Shown piece after piece: positions 55,505 to 64,000 of a stretch of DNA of 64,000 nt. The notes under the pieces were generated by a model. It saw nothing but the letters and a program-made list of their open reading frames with translations. It searched no databases and had not been told where the DNA came from. The stretch comes from Planctomycetota bacterium. GTDB lineage: Bacteria > Planctomycetota > UBA1135 > GCA-002686595. The translations under genes and the position numbers were made by a program. Each line of letters opens with the position of its first letter. Within the stretch, counting starts at the first letter, position 1. The stretch is taken from assembly GCA_016795325.1 (NCBI GenBank), contig JAEUHY010000015.1:558001-622000 (forward strand), given 5' to 3'.

Positions 55505-56625
55505 CCGGCGAGCTCGACGTAGCCGCGCGAGTCGACGCGCGCGCCGCGCAACGCGCCTTCGATCCGCACCGCGCCTTCCCAGTAGCGCACGGCGTGGTCG
55601 AGCTCCTGGTCGGCGAGCAGCGGCGTGAGCTCGAGCTCGAGTTCGCGTGAGGGGACCCGCACGCGCCAGCGCGACGGATAACGCACGCCGGTGCGCGGGC
55701 TGGTCCAGTGCGCGAGCACCTCGATCTCGAAGTCGTCGGCGTCGAGCGTCGCGCCGACGCCGCGCGCATCCGTCCACGTACCGCTCGCGTGCCGGTCGCG
55801 CGTTCCGTCGCTGCGCCGCATCGAATACAGCATCAACTCGCCCGCGTCGCCCAGGCGCAGTGCGAACCAATCCCAGCCGACCTGCGGCGCCTCGAGCGCG
55901 CTGGTCGACCATTCGCGGTCGAACCACACGCGTCCGCTCACCTGGTGCTCGCGTCCTTCGACCACGATGCGGCCCGAAGCTTCCAGGCGCGGCAGCGAGT
56001 AGTAGTAGGACGCCGCTCCGTCGCCGTCGCCCTTGCGCGAGAAACCGCGCACGCCGTTGAGCACCGGCGGCGTGAGCGCGCGCAGCTCGAGTTCGACGCG
56101 CACGCCGTCCTCTTCGGCGACGAGGCGGGTCGTCTCGTTCGCAGCGAGCGAGCCGCTCGCGCTCCAGTCGCGGTTCCACACGCGCCACTGCGGCGCGATT
56201 CGAGCGCCTGCGAGGTCCAGCGCGCCGCGCTCGAAACGTTCGAAGGCGTGGAAACGACCTGCCGCCACATCGCTGAGCGCGAAGTGCGCCATGTACACGT
56301 CGCGCGAGTTCCACGCCGAGGCGCTCGCGGGCGCGTCGAAGCGCGTCGCGCGCCGGAAGAACGTCACTTGGCAGCCGAACTCACGTCCGCTCGCGTCGGC
56401 GAGGTTGCCCGTGAAGTACCACCACTCGGTCTGGAACAGCGGCTGCGGACCGTGGTCGTCCGGGAAGCGCAACTCGCGCGGCTCGCGGGCGCGCGCGAAG
56501 CGTGCGTCGGCGTCGCCGCCCATCGCCTGCGCGACCGTCAGCTTCGCGGCCAGCGGCGCCGGAGCTCGCTCGCACGCGCACAGCGCGAGCCAGGCGACGA
56601 CGAGAACCCACAACGTGCTTCGCAT
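55492..56625 (-). CDS. AttH/CrtC-like lipocalin-domain lipoprotein
   Basis: The 377-residue product has a signal peptide with probable lipobox (WLALCAC, Cys18). Two lipocalin-like halves follow, with family phrases LFQTEWWYFTGNLADASGREFGCQVTFFRR, YMAHFALSDVAAGRFHAFERF, SGRVWFDREWSTSAL, GWDWFALRL and YVELAGYG at the end. Relatives are AttH-type proteins and carotenoid 1,2-hydratase CrtC. Genes of this type travel with an FtsX-like permease and LolD-like ATPase, as here (5-base gap to the permease gene). It may receive or deliver a lipid; this is inference from context. Confidence 0.82.
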   Translation of the reverse strand: MRSTLWVLVVAWLALCACERAPAPLAAKLTVAQAMGGDADARFARAREPRELRFPDDHGPQPLFQTEWWYFTGNLADASGREFGCQVTFFRRATRFDAPASASAWNSRDVYMAHFALSDVAAGRFHAFERFERGALDLAGARIAPQWRVWNRDWSASGSLAANETTRLVAEEDGVRVELELRALTPPVLNGVRGFSRKGDGDGAASYYYSLPRLEASGRIVVEGREHQVSGRVWFDREWSTSALEAPQVGWDWFALRLGDAGELMLYSMRRSDGTRDRHASGTWTDARGVGATLDADDFEIEVLAHWTSPRTGVRYPSRWRVRVPSRELELELTPLLADQELDHAVRYWEGAVRIEGALRGARVDSRGYVELAGYGS

Positions 56626-56630
56626 GGCTG

Positions 56631-59147
56631 CTAGTCGGCGCGCAGGGCGCGCGCGGGTTTGATCTTGGCCATTCGCAGGGCGGGGATCACGCCGGCGAGC
56701 AACGCGGCGAGGATCGCGAGCACGAGCGACTCGAGCAGCACCCGCGGCGGGGCCTCGAACTGCAGCGACCAGCCGAAGGCGCGCTCGTTGATCACGTGGA
56801 TCAGCACCAGCGCGACGGCGATGCCGATCGGCAGCGACAGCACGCCCGCGATCAGTCCCATCAAGCCGGTCTGCAGCAACACGAGCAGGCGCACGCCGCG
56901 CGGCGCGAGGCCCAGCGCGCGGAGCACGCCGAACTCGCGTTCGCGCTCGAGCTCGAGCGCGAGCAGCGCGCACAGCACGCCGAGGAATGCGATGCCGCCC
57001 GCGATGAAGCGCAGCACGTGCGTGACTTCGAACGTGCGGTCGAAAACCTCCAGGCTGGAGCGTTCGAGCGCGGCGCGCGAACGGATGAAGGCGCGTTCGT
57101 CCGGCGCGAGGGAGGCGCGCAGCCGTTCGACGAGTTGTTCGGGGTCGACGCCCTCGCGCGCGAACAAGCCCAGCGAACTGAGCGAGGTGTCGCGCCAGTG
57201 CTCGGCGTAGGCGCGCCGCGGGAGGAACGCGAATCCAGCGTCCGTCGAGTAGTCGCGGAACACGGCCGCGACCTCGAACGCGCGCGGTCCTCCAGGCGCG
57301 TCGAATTCGAGCAGGTCGCCGGGCGCGAGGCGCGTGCGCGTGGCCAGCGGCTCGGAGATGAACACGACGTCGCGTTCCTCGAAGCTCGCCCAGGCCTGCG
57401 CCGCGTCGCCGGCGAGGAACTCGAGCGCTCCCTGTCCACGCACGTCGAAGTCCATCGCCACGGCGCGCACCCAGTCGCCGCCGGGGCGCTGAAGCTCGAG
57501 CGCGCGGTACAGGTTTGCGCCGGCGACGCCGTCCGCGTGCGTGAGGCGCTCGACGAGCGCCGGCGCGAGCGCGGTGTCGACGCTGGTCGAGGTGAGCGTC
57601 GGGGCCGACACGTACACGTCGGCGCGCAGCGTGGCGCGCAACCAGCGCGAGACGGTCGAGCGAAAGCTCTCGACCATCACGCCCATGCCGGTGGTGGCCG
57701 ACAGCGCGATCGACAGCGCGGCGATCGCGACGCCGGTGCGCGAGAGGTTCGTCGCGATCCCACGCGTCGCCATGCGACCGACTGCGCCGGCCAGCAGACC
57801 GGCGAGCGGCGCCAGGGGCCGGATCGCGAGCAGCGTCAGCCAAGGCGTGAACATCGCGCAGCCGACGAGCAAGGCAAACAGCGCGGCGAGGCTCACCACC
57901 AGCGGCGCGGCGGGCCAGGCGAACAGGGCGAGCGACAGGCCCACGACCAGCAGGCCGCCCGCGGCGTAACGCGGCGCGTGCGCGCGCAGTCGCGACTCGA
58001 GGCCGGAACGGTTGAGCGCCAGGCGCGGCGCAGTGCTCACGGCGTCGCGCGCCGGAGCGAGCGCGGACACGAGCGTCGCGGCGAGCCCGAGCAGCAGAGC
58101 CTGCGCGAGCGTCGCGGGCTCGATGCTCAGTGCGCGCACCTCGACCACGAAGTACAGGTCGTTGATCGTGCGCGTGACCAGGCGCACGAGCTCTTGGGCG
58201 AGCAACAGGCCCAGTCCGATCCCCAGCGCGGAGCCGACGGCGCCGACCGCGAGCGCTTCGACGCACACCAAGCGGAAGATCTCGGCGCGTGTGACGCCGA
58301 GCGTGCGCAACGCGGCCCACAGGGGCCGGCGCTGCACGACCGAGAAGGTCATCGTGTTGTAGACCAGGAACGCGCCGACGAGCAGCGCGAGCAGGCTGAG
58401 CGCGCGCAGGTTCACCTCGAAGGCCTGCGTCAGACTCTTCAGGCTCTGTTCGCGCGCATCGGCGGCCTCGAGCCGCACTCCGGCAGGCAGTTGCGTGCGC
58501 AGTCGGCCTTCGTCCTGCGCGGTCAGGACGAAGTCGATGCGCGAGAGCTTCCCGTAGGTTTGCGTCAACTCCTGGGCGAGCGCGATGTCGACGACGACGA
58601 GGTCGGCGAGCGCGGCGGAAGCGAGCGCGTTCTCGCCGTCGAGCACGGCGGCAAGTTCGAGCGTGGAGCTTGCGCTGCCTGTGATCACCTCGAAACGGTC
58701 GCCGAGCGCGAGGCCGAGCGCTGTCGCCGTTCCGCGCTCGAGGGCGGCGCCGCGTTCGCCGGCGGCGAGCGTGTTCGCGGTCCTCAAGCCCGCGAGCGCG
58801 GGCCGCACCCGCGCTTCCGCGAAACCGTCGACGCCCAAGAGCGTGAGCGTGCGGCCGGCATGCTGCGGAAGCAGCAGCGTGGCTTCGATCAGCGGCGCCA
58901 TCGGCGGCGCGTCGGGCGCGCACGCGAGGCGCGTATAGAGCTGTTCGTCGACGTTGCGAACGTGGTGCGTGGCGACGCCGCGCACGGCGCGTCCGGCGAG
59001 CTCGAAGGCGCGGCGCGCGCTCACGCTCGCGGTGTCGATGCCGACGAGCACCGCGACGCCGAGCGCCACGCCGAGCACCGCCAGCGCGAGCTGCGCGGGA
59101 TGGCGGGCCAGGTAGCGCAGACTCGCTCGCGCGAGCAGGCTCGTCAC
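56631..59147 (-). CDS. FtsX/LolC-like ABC transporter permease, duplicated
   Basis: The 838-residue product has the ten-helix MacB/FtsX-type layout with two FtsX domains. An N-terminal helix (LALAVLGVALGVAVLVGID) leads into a large periplasmic loop. The first FtsX block is RALSLLALLVGAFLVYNTM, with LRTLGVTRAEIFRLVCVEAL. After a central pair of helices and a second periplasmic loop comes the last block FIAGGIAFLGVLCALLALELE with LRALGLAPRGVRLLVLLQT. It would extract or move lipids or lipoproteins. The 4-base overlap with the ATPase gene and 5-base gap to the AttH-like gene define a three-gene operon. Start ATG 59147. Confidence 0.88.
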   Translation of the reverse strand: MTSLLARASLRYLARHPAQLALAVLGVALGVAVLVGIDTASVSARRAFELAGRAVRGVATHHVRNVDEQLYTRLACAPDAPPMAPLIEATLLLPQHAGRTLTLLGVDGFAEARVRPALAGLRTANTLAAGERGAALERGTATALGLALGDRFEVITGSASSTLELAAVLDGENALASAALADLVVVDIALAQELTQTYGKLSRIDFVLTAQDEGRLRTQLPAGVRLEAADAREQSLKSLTQAFEVNLRALSLLALLVGAFLVYNTMTFSVVQRRPLWAALRTLGVTRAEIFRLVCVEALAVGAVGSALGIGLGLLLAQELVRLVTRTINDLYFVVEVRALSIEPATLAQALLLGLAATLVSALAPARDAVSTAPRLALNRSGLESRLRAHAPRYAAGGLLVVGLSLALFAWPAAPLVVSLAALFALLVGCAMFTPWLTLLAIRPLAPLAGLLAGAVGRMATRGIATNLSRTGVAIAALSIALSATTGMGVMVESFRSTVSRWLRATLRADVYVSAPTLTSTSVDTALAPALVERLTHADGVAGANLYRALELQRPGGDWVRAVAMDFDVRGQGALEFLAGDAAQAWASFEERDVVFISEPLATRTRLAPGDLLEFDAPGGPRAFEVAAVFRDYSTDAGFAFLPRRAYAEHWRDTSLSSLGLFAREGVDPEQLVERLRASLAPDERAFIRSRAALERSSLEVFDRTFEVTHVLRFIAGGIAFLGVLCALLALELEREREFGVLRALGLAPRGVRLLVLLQTGLMGLIAGVLSLPIGIAVALVLIHVINERAFGWSLQFEAPPRVLLESLVLAILAALLAGVIPALRMAKIKPARALRAD

Positions 59148-59857
59148 GGCGCGGCGCTCCGCTCGCTGAGGCGGCCGTCGCGCAGCTCGAGCGTGCGGTC
59201 GGCGACGCGCGCGGCCGCCGCGCTGTGCGTCACGAGGACGAGCGTTTTTCCGCTCGCGCGCAGCAGTCGTTCGAACAGCTCCAGCACGTTGGCTGCGTTC
59301 TCGTCGTCGAGGTTGCCCGTCGGTTCGTCGGCGAGCACCAGTTCGGGGTCGTGGACGAGCGCGCGCGCGATGGCGGCGCGCTGCTGCTCGCCGCCGGACA
59401 GGCGATCGGGAAAGCTGGTGCGTTGCGCGGCGAGTCCGACCGCGTCGAGGAGCTCGAGCGCGCGCCGCCGCGTGGAGGCATCGAGCTTGCGCGCCAACTC
59501 GAGCGGCAAGAGCAGGTTTTCCTCGACTGTGAGCGTGGGCAGCAGGTTGAAGAACTGGAACACGAAGCCCAGCTGCGTCCGGCGCAACTCGGTCCGCCGC
59601 GTCTCGTCGGCGCGCTCGAGGTCGAGCCCCAGCACGTGCACGCGTCCGGCGTCGGGGTCATCCATGCCGCCGATCAGGTTCAGCAGGGTCGACTTCCCCG
59701 AGCCGCTGCGGCCGACCAGCGCGAGGAATTCGCCGCGCCGGATCTCGAGCCGCACGCTGTGCAGCACTTGGTGCTGGCGCGCGCCGTCCGAGTAGCTCTT
59801 GGACACCTCGTCGAGCTTGACGACGACTTCGGCGTTGGTGCTGGCGCTGCGCGGCAT
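59144..59857 (-). CDS. LolD/MacB-type ABC transporter ATP-binding protein
   Basis: The 237-residue product contains Walker A GRSGSGKST (49-57), LRRTQLGFVFQFFNLLPTLTVEEN (the Q-loop region typical of LolD/MacB/FtsE), signature LSGGEQQRAAIARAL, Walker B LVLADEPTGNLD and the switch histidine in VLVTHSAAA. It would power the adjacent FtsX-like permease. First gene of the operon; the stop overlaps the permease start (ATGA). About 150 bases of apparently non-coding DNA separate it from galactokinase upstream. Confidence 0.93.
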   Translation of the reverse strand: MPRSASTNAEVVVKLDEVSKSYSDGARQHQVLHSVRLEIRRGEFLALVGRSGSGKSTLLNLIGGMDDPDAGRVHVLGLDLERADETRRTELRRTQLGFVFQFFNLLPTLTVEENLLLPLELARKLDASTRRRALELLDAVGLAAQRTSFPDRLSGGEQQRAAIARALVHDPELVLADEPTGNLDDENAANVLELFERLLRASGKTLVLVTHSAAAARVADRTLELRDGRLSERSAAP

Positions 59858-60011
59858 CCGCCGAGTCTAGTCGGACCCGAGCGGAGTTCGAGGCGTCCGC
59901 ACACCGCGCATGCCATTCGCCGCGCAGGAGCGTGGCGCGGAGTTGGTAGCGACACGCTCGGCGGTACGTCGAGCTGGAGTCGCGCTCGACGCGCGAGGTG
60001 CGGCCCGCGTG

Positions 60012-61211
60012 CTAAAGCGCGCTCACCTGTGCACCGGCGCCGGGTTCCGCGACGAGCGCGAATTCGCGCTCGCGCGAGGGAAGGCGCGCGTAGAAGCGTT
60101 CGCGCAAGCCCTCGAGCAAGCGCTCCGCGTCGCTCGCCTGCGCGAGGGCGACGATGCAGCCGCCGAAGCCGGCGCCGGTGAGGCGCGCGCCGACGGCGCC
60201 GCTGGCGCGCGCCGCCTCGACCAAGGCGTCCAATTGTGCGCAGCTCACCTCGAAGTCATCGCGCAGGCTCGCGTGCGATTCGTCGAGCACGGCGCCGAAG
60301 CCCTCGAGGTCCGCGGCGATCAGGCAGCGCCGCGCGCGCGCGACGCGAGCGAACTCGGAGAACTGATGGCGGGCGCGCGCGAGGAGACGGCCGCTGAGGT
60401 TGCGCTCGGCGATCCACGCGAGGCGTTCGGCGCCCAAATGTTCGAGCAAGCCGCGGTAGGAACGCGGTGCGCCGCTCAGTTCCGGGCTTGCCAGCAACTG
60501 CGCCAGCGCGCCCTCGCAGTCGGCGCGGCGCGCGTTGTAGTGCTCGCGCGCTCCCGCGGCCTTGTGCGCCTCGACGGTGCTGTGCGCCACGACGAAGCGC
60601 CAGCCCGCGGGCACAGGCAGCGCTTCCACCCGCAGCGGCGCGAATTCGATGCGGCACGCGTGGCCGGCGCGCGCGCACAACGCGATCGCCTGGTCCATGC
60701 CGCCGCTGTGCGTGCCCACGAAGCGCTCGGCTGCGGCCAAACGTTCGGCGAAGCCGAGCGGGTCGGGTGCGAGCCGGTTGGCGGCGCACAGGGCCAGTGC
60801 GAACGCGACGACGAGCGCCGACGAAGAAGCCAAACCCGCAGCCGGCGGCAAGTCGCTCGCCACGAACAGGTCTGCGCCGCGGGTCGCGCCGTACTCGCGC
60901 GCGAGCAGTTGCGCGGCCGCCTTCGCGTAGTTCACCCAGTCGCCGGCCGGCGACGGCTCGAGCGTGGTCGTGAGCGCGAACTCGCGCGGAGGGTAGCGCT
61001 CCTGGGCGTTCGCGATGCGCACCGTCGCATCCTCGCGCGGCGCGGCCAGCACCTGCGTCGCAAGCTGCAATGCCATGGGGAGCACAGGCAAGTCGTTGTA
61101 GTCGACGTGCTCGCCGATCAGGTTGACGCGACCGGGCGCGCGCACGCGATGCGTGGGCCGGGCCGCACCGAACGCACGTGCGAAACCGTGGAGTAACTCG
61201 TCGGACTTCAT
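60012..61211 (-). CDS. galK: Galactokinase
   Basis: The 399-residue GHMP kinase has the galactokinase signature GRVNLIGEHVDYN (27-39), the phosphate loop DLPPAAGLASSSALVV near 119-134, GTHSGGMDQAIAL and GAGFGGCIVAL near 349. Galactokinase phosphorylates galactose at C1. N-acetylgalactosamine kinases share the motif, so sugar preference is likely but not proved. No other Leloir gene is adjacent. The gene follows the DUF1552 gene in the same direction but with a 52-base gap. Confidence 0.9.
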   Translation of the reverse strand: MKSDELLHGFARAFGAARPTHRVRAPGRVNLIGEHVDYNDLPVLPMALQLATQVLAAPREDATVRIANAQERYPPREFALTTTLEPSPAGDWVNYAKAAAQLLAREYGATRGADLFVASDLPPAAGLASSSALVVAFALALCAANRLAPDPLGFAERLAAAERFVGTHSGGMDQAIALCARAGHACRIEFAPLRVEALPVPAGWRFVVAHSTVEAHKAAGAREHYNARRADCEGALAQLLASPELSGAPRSYRGLLEHLGAERLAWIAERNLSGRLLARARHQFSEFARVARARRCLIAADLEGFGAVLDESHASLRDDFEVSCAQLDALVEAARASGAVGARLTGAGFGGCIVALAQASDAERLLEGLRERFYARLPSREREFALVAEPGAGAQVSAL

Positions 61212-61263
61212 GCGGTCGTGGTGGAGCTCGCTTCGATTCCGGGCCGCCGGCGCGGCGCGAACG

Positions 61264-62577
61264 TCAGAGCGCGAGTTCGCCCGTCGAGTCGCCCAGTTGC
61301 TCCGTGCGCGCGCCGAACTCGCTGAGCAGCGTGCGCCACAGGTTCGCGCAGGGCGTCGGCGTCGCGAGCACGACGTGCCGTCCGCTGCGCCAGGCCGGAC
61401 CGCCGCCCGCGACGAGGATCGGCAGTTCGTCGTGGTTGTGGCGGTCGCCGTCGGAGATCGCCGACCCGTACGCGACGCGCGTCGAAGCGAGGATGCTCTC
61501 CGCGCCCTCGGCGCGCGCCAGGCGCTCGAGCAGGTGCGCGAGCACGGCGATGTGCGCGCGGTTGATCGCGGCGATTTTGCGCTGTTTCTCCGCGTCCTTG
61601 CCGTGGTGCGAGAGTTCGTGGTGGCCCTCGGCGACGCCGTGCGCGGGGTAGCTGCGGTTCGAGCCCTCGTTGGCGAGCATCCAGGTCACGATGCGCGTGG
61701 CGTCGCCTTCGAGCGCCAGCGCCAGCAGGTCGGCCATCAGTCGCGCGTGGGCGTCGAAGTCCTCCGGCGCCGACTTGGGTCGTTCGAGTTGGGCCGTGTT
61801 GCCTTCGCTCTGCGTGCGAGTCCACTCGATGCGCCGCTCGAGCTCGCGCACGCCGGTGAGGTACTCATCGAGCTTGCGCGCGTCCTGCGGCGCGAGCTGC
61901 GCCGTCAAGCGTCGCGCGTCCTCGCGCACCAGATCGAGCAGGCTGCGCCGCTTGGCCCGCCGCGCCTCGCGTTCGGCCTCGCTCAGCTGAGCTTCGCCGT
62001 CGCGAAACAGCCGGTCGAACACGTTGCGAGGATCGGTCTCCTTGCCCAGCGGCGTGTGCGGCGAACTCCAGGAGATCGAGTTCGAGTACGCGCACGAGTA
62101 GCCGCTGTCGCATTGACCGCCGAGCCGACCTGCTTCGTTGCCCAGCTCGAGCGAGCGCAGCCGCGTGAGGGCGCCGCGGGCGCGCGCCGCAATCTGGTCG
62201 GCGGACACGCCGACGCGGATCGGGCCCTCGGACTTCAGCGCCTGCGCGCCCGTGAGAAAGGTCGCCGCGGCGCGCGCGTGATCGCCCGGCCCGTCGCCGT
62301 TGGGGCGCGCCTTGTCGTGGACCAGGCCGCTGATCACGAGCAACTGCGCGCGCAGCGGCTCGAGCGCGGCGAGCGTCGGAGGCAGGGCCGCAAGTTCCCC
62401 TTCGTTCGTCGGCGTCCACTCCGGCATGTGCACGCCGTTCGGCGCGTAGATCCACACCAGGCGCCGCGGCGCGGTCGGCGTGCTCGCGCGGGCGGGCGCC
62501 ATCGCTTCGAGCAAAGGGATCGCGAGCGCGGCGCCTGCGCCGCGCAGAAGGGTGCGTCGATCGAGCGGTTGGAGCAT
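61264..62577 (-). CDS. DUF1552 family exported protein
   Basis: The 437-residue product has a twin-arginine-like signal (LDRRTLLRGAGAALAIPLLE). The DUF1552 body follows: RRLVWIYAPNGVHMPEWTP, LLVISGLVHDKA, GDHARAAATFLTGAQ, VSADQIAA, LELGNEAGRLGGQCDSGYSCAYSNSISW, and near the end HHELSHHGKD, STRVAYGSAISDGDRHNHDELPILVAGG. The fold is related to sulfatase/alkaline-phosphatase-like proteins. The partner DUF1592 gene lies 9 bases upstream, the usual pairing in planctomycetes. In those bacteria the pair is often linked to cytochrome-type domains; the biochemical role is unknown. Confidence 0.93.
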   Translation of the reverse strand: MLQPLDRRTLLRGAGAALAIPLLEAMAPARASTPTAPRRLVWIYAPNGVHMPEWTPTNEGELAALPPTLAALEPLRAQLLVISGLVHDKARPNGDGPGDHARAAATFLTGAQALKSEGPIRVGVSADQIAARARGALTRLRSLELGNEAGRLGGQCDSGYSCAYSNSISWSSPHTPLGKETDPRNVFDRLFRDGEAQLSEAEREARRAKRRSLLDLVREDARRLTAQLAPQDARKLDEYLTGVRELERRIEWTRTQSEGNTAQLERPKSAPEDFDAHARLMADLLALALEGDATRIVTWMLANEGSNRSYPAHGVAEGHHELSHHGKDAEKQRKIAAINRAHIAVLAHLLERLARAEGAESILASTRVAYGSAISDGDRHNHDELPILVAGGGPAWRSGRHVVLATPTPCANLWRTLLSEFGARTEQLGDSTGELAL

Positions 62578-62586
62578 GGCGTGGCC

Positions 62587-64000
62587 TCAGCGCGGCGGCG
62601 CCGCACGGCGCCGGAAGGCGTCGAGCTCGACCACGGCGTGGATCAACTCGACCAGGGTGGGTTCGACGCTCAGTTCCTCGAGGGCCTGCTCGAGCGCAGG
62701 TTCATCCGCGCCGCGCAGTCCGCGGCCGAGCGCGTAGATCGTCAGCTTCTCGAAGGCGCCGCGCACGAACGCGGGCGAGCGCGCGACGCGCGCCTCGAGC
62801 GGCGCGGCGCCATCGAAGCGTTCACCGTCGTCGAACTCGCCGCTCGCGTCGATGGCGAACGCGCCGTCGTGCTCGCGCCAGCGTCCGACCGGGTCGTAGT
62901 GCTCCAGCGCGAATCCCAGCGGATCCATGCGGTCGTGGCACACCGCGCAGGCCGCGTCTTCGCGGTGCCGCGCGAGACGTTCGCGCAGGCTCGCCGCGCC
63001 GCTCGCCTGCGGCGATTCGTCGAGCGTGTCGACGCCCGGCTGCGGCGCCAGCGGCGGCGCGCCGAGCAACACTTCGAGCACCCACTTGCCGCGCTTGACC
63101 GGCGAGGTGCGCGTCGGATTGCTCGTCACCGTGAGCACGCTCGCCTGCTGCAGGATCCCGCCGCGCACGGTGCGCTGCTCGTCGTCCAACCGCACGCGCT
63201 CGAGCTGCTCGCCGCGCACGCCCTCGATCCCATAGTGGCGCGCGAGTCGCGCGTTGAGGAACGTGAAGGACGGGTCGATCAACTCGCGCAGCGGCCGCTC
63301 CTCGCGCAGCACCGCTTCGAACAAGAGCTGCGTCTCCGCGAGCATCGCCGCGCGCAGCGCTGCGTCGAAGTCGGGGAAGCGCCCGGGGTCGGGTGTGAGC
63401 TGCTCGAGCTGTCCGAGCTGCAACCACTGCGTCGCAAAGCGCCGCGTGAGCTCGCTCGCGCGCGCGTCGCGCAGCATGCGGCGCACCTCGCGTGCGCGGC
63501 CTTCGGGACTGGCGAGTTCGCCGCGTTCCGCCGCGGCCAGCAACGCATCATCCGGCGTGCTGCTCCACAGGAAATACGCCAGGCGCGTCGCGAGTTCGAA
63601 ACCGTCGAGGTCGCGCACTTCGCCCGGCGCCGGATCGCGCTCGAAGCGAAACAGGAACTGCGGCGAACACAGCAGCGCTTCGAGCGCCGTGCGCACGCGC
63701 AGTTCGCGCGGCGCGTCATGCGGCGTGAGTTCGAGCAAACGCGCGACCTCCTCGTCGCCGACCGGTCGACGCCACGCGCGGCGCGCCAGCTCCGCCACGG
63801 CGCCGTGTGCGTCGACGCCTTCGCGCAGCGCGCGCCGTTGGAACTCGGTGGGCAGCACAGCCCCGATCGGCCCGGCGAGTTCGAACCACTGGACGTACAG
63901 GTTGCGGTCGCGTTGCGACTTGTCGGGGTGCTCGGGCTTGTAGTGGTCGTTCACGAACCACGTCTCGAGGCGCAGCGGACCGGGTTCGAGCGACAGTCGC
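62587..64000 (-). CDS. DUF1592/DUF1588/DUF1585 exported protein, C-terminal part (5' end outside window)
   Basis: The frame stays open to the right edge, so the gene starts beyond base 64000; the GTG at 63954 is internal. The 471 visible residues follow the planctomycete cytochrome-associated order. A DUF1595-like region (ELARRAWRRPVGDEEV) comes first, then DUF1592 (ELATRLAYFLWSSTPDDALLAAA, FATQWLQLGQLEQLTPD, PSFTFLNARLARHYGI), DUF1588 (RGGILQQASVLTVTSNPTRTSPVKRGKWVLEVLLG, CAVCHDRMDPLGFALEHYD) and DUF1585. The CxxC-H of CAVCH could be a haem or metal site. The product is probably exported. It is coupled with the DUF1552 gene. Confidence 0.9.
   Translation of the reverse strand, partial: RLSLEPGPLRLETWFVNDHYKPEHPDKSQRDRNLYVQWFELAGPIGAVLPTEFQRRALREGVDAHGAVAELARRAWRRPVGDEEVARLLELTPHDAPRELRVRTALEALLCSPQFLFRFERDPAPGEVRDLDGFELATRLAYFLWSSTPDDALLAAAERGELASPEGRAREVRRMLRDARASELTRRFATQWLQLGQLEQLTPDPGRFPDFDAALRAAMLAETQLLFEAVLREERPLRELIDPSFTFLNARLARHYGIEGVRGEQLERVRLDDEQRTVRGGILQQASVLTVTSNPTRTSPVKRGKWVLEVLLGAPPLAPQPGVDTLDESPQASGAASLRERLARHREDAACAVCHDRMDPLGFALEHYDPVGRWREHDGAFAIDASGEFDDGERFDGAAPLEARVARSPAFVRGAFEKLTIYALGRGLRGADEPALEQALEELSVEPTLVELIHAVVELDAFRRRAAPPR

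Overview
This is a 64 kb chromosomal window from a very GC-rich bacterium that most resembles a Planctomycetota member. The grounds are a DUF1552 protein beside a DUF1592/1588/1585-type protein, FG-GAP/VCBS secreted propellers in tandem, a small Hc1-like histone protein, futalosine-route menaquinone genes and a selenocysteine system. Placement below phylum is not attempted. I see no transposase, integrase, phage gene or CRISPR array.

Layout. 1-7 kb: a partial unknown gene, a very large fused MFS/spermidine-synthase-like membrane protein, queF with a tandemly duplicated palindromic tail, an esterase and an adenosine deaminase. 7-13 kb: an unusual gltX neighbourhood. An intact glutamyl-tRNA synthetase gene is flanked by a decayed 5' copy of itself (about 7.02-7.25 kb) and a decayed 3' copy (about 12.86-13.03 kb), with one exported-protein gene between each remnant and the intact gene. 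13-22 kb: two paralogous FG-GAP secreted proteins, a zinc-finger/FecR-like membrane protein, a metallophosphoesterase / beta-propeller / Ppx-GppA operon and a secreted hydrolase. 22-25 kb: a convincing unannotated small RNA gene on the minus strand, then a NifS-like PLP enzyme that has lost its catalytic cysteine, translationally coupled to a cysteine dioxygenase. 25-28 kb: elongator tRNA-Met, an extremely acidic 84-residue protein and a TPP riboswitch driving thiC. 28-30 kb: an amidohydrolase and a FkbM methyltransferase.

30-38.7 kb is a compact, translationally coupled type II secretion / type IV pilus-like operon (GspL-, GspM- and GspC-like proteins, secretin, GspE, GspF, pseudopilin) with a second pseudopilin gene divergent from it. 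38.8-51 kb carries three of the four core selenocysteine-decoding components: selA, selD (itself a selenoprotein, with an in-frame UGA and a SECIS-like hairpin) and selC (tRNA-Sec). Interspersed are an ABC-2 exporter, a TPR/hydrolase, a MATE transporter, a small-multidrug-export-family protein and a glycerophosphodiesterase-like protein lacking its catalytic residues. selB is not in the window. 51-64 kb holds an EVE-domain protein, the Hc1-like histone, mqnB-mqnD, a UMF1-type MFS protein, an AttEFGH-like lipoprotein/ABC module, galactokinase and the DUF1552/DUF1592 pair, which runs off the right edge.

The most notable points are the gltX duplication cassette, the Cys-less NifS homologue next to cysteine dioxygenase (a plausible cysteine-sulfinate or selenocysteine enzyme), the minus-strand small RNA, and the selenoprotein SelD with linked selA and selC.
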